Source: Arsenophonus melophagi (lineage in GTDB: Bacteria > Pseudomonadota > Gammaproteobacteria > Enterobacterales > Enterobacteriaceae). Taken from it: 33,043 nucleotides of DNA. The translations under genes and the position numbers were made by a program. The notes under the pieces are model-generated. The model ran no database searches. It was given only the letters and a program-made list of their open reading frames with translations, and was not told where the DNA came from. How positions within the stretch are numbered: position 1 is the first letter of the stretch; each line of letters starts with the position of its first letter. This document shows, in pieces, positions 32,640-33,043 of the stretch. The stretch covers positions 1 to 33,043 of the forward strand of contig JAVYJS010000012.1 in the NCBI GenBank assembly GCA_032378655.1, given 5' to 3'.

Positions 32640-32987
32640 CGGTATGTAACTAAGTTCAAAAATAACATCGACGGTTAGTATGCGATATTACTTTTATTAA
32701 GTAATCAAAGTGGATGGAGTTACTTTTACTAAAAGTAAAAGTAACTAATTATTGATCATGTATCAATTAATTTGATATATATTAAATAATATATACTTAT
32801 TACATAACACTCTAGATCAGATTTCTTTATAAAAATTTAAGAATTTCCATATATTAAATGTGTAATTAACAGTATTTTAATTTCATTATCTAATAACACT
32901 TTAATGATCTATGATGCGATTACGAATATCATACTTATATTAATCTCATATCCCATAACAACGGCAACAATGCAATATCACCTATTA
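32640..32987. other. Spacer after dnaJ
   Basis: No gene. It contains the dnaJ terminator candidate (32718-32746), an 8-bp A/T stem (32776-32795) and, from about 32880, the right arm of the terminal inverted repeat. Confidence 0.6.
32718..32746 (+). terminator. Hairpin downstream of dnaJ
   Basis: Arms 32718-32730 and 32734-32746 (agttacttttact and its complement) with loop aaa, 79 nt beyond the dnaJ stop. No T-run follows, so it could equally protect the transcript's 3' end. Confidence 0.5.
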
Positions 32988-32998
32988 CTTAACTCACC
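32880..32998. repeat. Right arm of the ~120-bp inverted repeat bounding the window
   Basis: Reverse complement of about 1-120. The outer 30 bp (32969-32998) match perfectly and the inner part roughly 85%. See the left arm for details. Confidence 0.85.
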
Positions 32999-33030
32999 AC
33001 TACTACTTAAAGTAGTAGTGGTGAGTTAAG
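32988..33030. repeat. 21-bp-arm near-perfect palindrome at the repeat edge
   Basis: Arms 32988-33008 and 33010-33030 (cttaactcaccactactactt and its complement) meet at a single central base. The left arm includes the outer end of the terminal inverted repeat. As a result 33020-33030 repeats window positions 1-11 in direct orientation. Confidence 0.9.
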
Positions 33031-33043
33031 ATTACTTGGATAT

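Noticed and set aside
1..33043. tRNA, rRNA, tmRNA, SRP RNA, RNase P RNA, CRISPR array, IS element or prophage
   Set aside because: No T-loop consensus, conserved core motif, spaced direct repeat, transposase or integrase reading was found by eye. Inverted repeats here are unrelated to one another and do not flank a transposase.
1..33043. Defence system or other new multi-gene accessory system
   Set aside because: All intact genes are housekeeping orthologues of Enterobacterales; no unknown conserved gene cluster is present.

Overview
The window is AT-rich DNA from a reduced gammaproteobacterial genome. The proteins match Enterobacterales (E. coli-type) orthologues closely in length and motifs, but ancestral operons are broken, spacers are long, and I saw no mobile element, phage, tRNA, rRNA or CRISPR array. 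This pattern fits an insect endosymbiont in mid-decay (Sodalis-allied or Baumannia-like); the sequence alone does not name the species. Twenty-two protein genes fill about 62% of the window.

Layout: rpiA(-), mscS(-), ung(+), grpE(-)/nadK(+) divergent, bamE(+), gpmA(-), mdh(-), holD(-), ptsH-ptsI(+), then the minus-strand block pepB, ndk, rlmN, rodZ, ispG, hisS, yfgM, bamB, der (transcribed right to left), and finally dnaK-dnaJ(+). The genes cover central carbon metabolism (rpiA, gpmA, mdh, ptsHI), nucleotide and NADP supply (ndk, nadK), DNA repair and replication (ung, holD), chaperones (grpE, dnaK, dnaJ), outer-membrane assembly (bamB, bamE), translation and ribosome maturation (hisS, rlmN, der), isoprenoid synthesis (ispG), shape (rodZ), osmotic safety (mscS) and peptide turnover (pepB). 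Both grpE and dnaK keep near-consensus heat-shock (sigma-32) promoters with an identical 13-nt spacer.

The main result is that several long 'empty' spacers are not anonymous DNA. Reading them by synteny, I find frameshifted, stop-riddled remains of the genes that occupy those positions in E. coli: the 3' half of rodZ before ispG, argR beside mdh, degS converging on mdh, recN between nadK and bamE, crr after ptsI, and iscX, fdx and hscA upstream of pepB; weaker traces suggest cysK before ptsH and sseB after pepB. The 3' tail of gpmA is also out of frame. The window therefore records in-place gene death without rearrangement of neighbours.

The second result is an unusual density of perfect inverted repeats (arms 8-30 bp, loops 0-12 nt) in the spacers. 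Four straddle the stop codons of mscS, mdh, der and pepB, so one arm is coding sequence, and some lie inside gene relics. This suggests local inverted duplication (template switching) as a source of new terminators. The two ends of the window also carry a diverged inverted repeat of about 120 bp. I did not find a convincing new multi-gene system; the interest is in the decay record and the hairpins.
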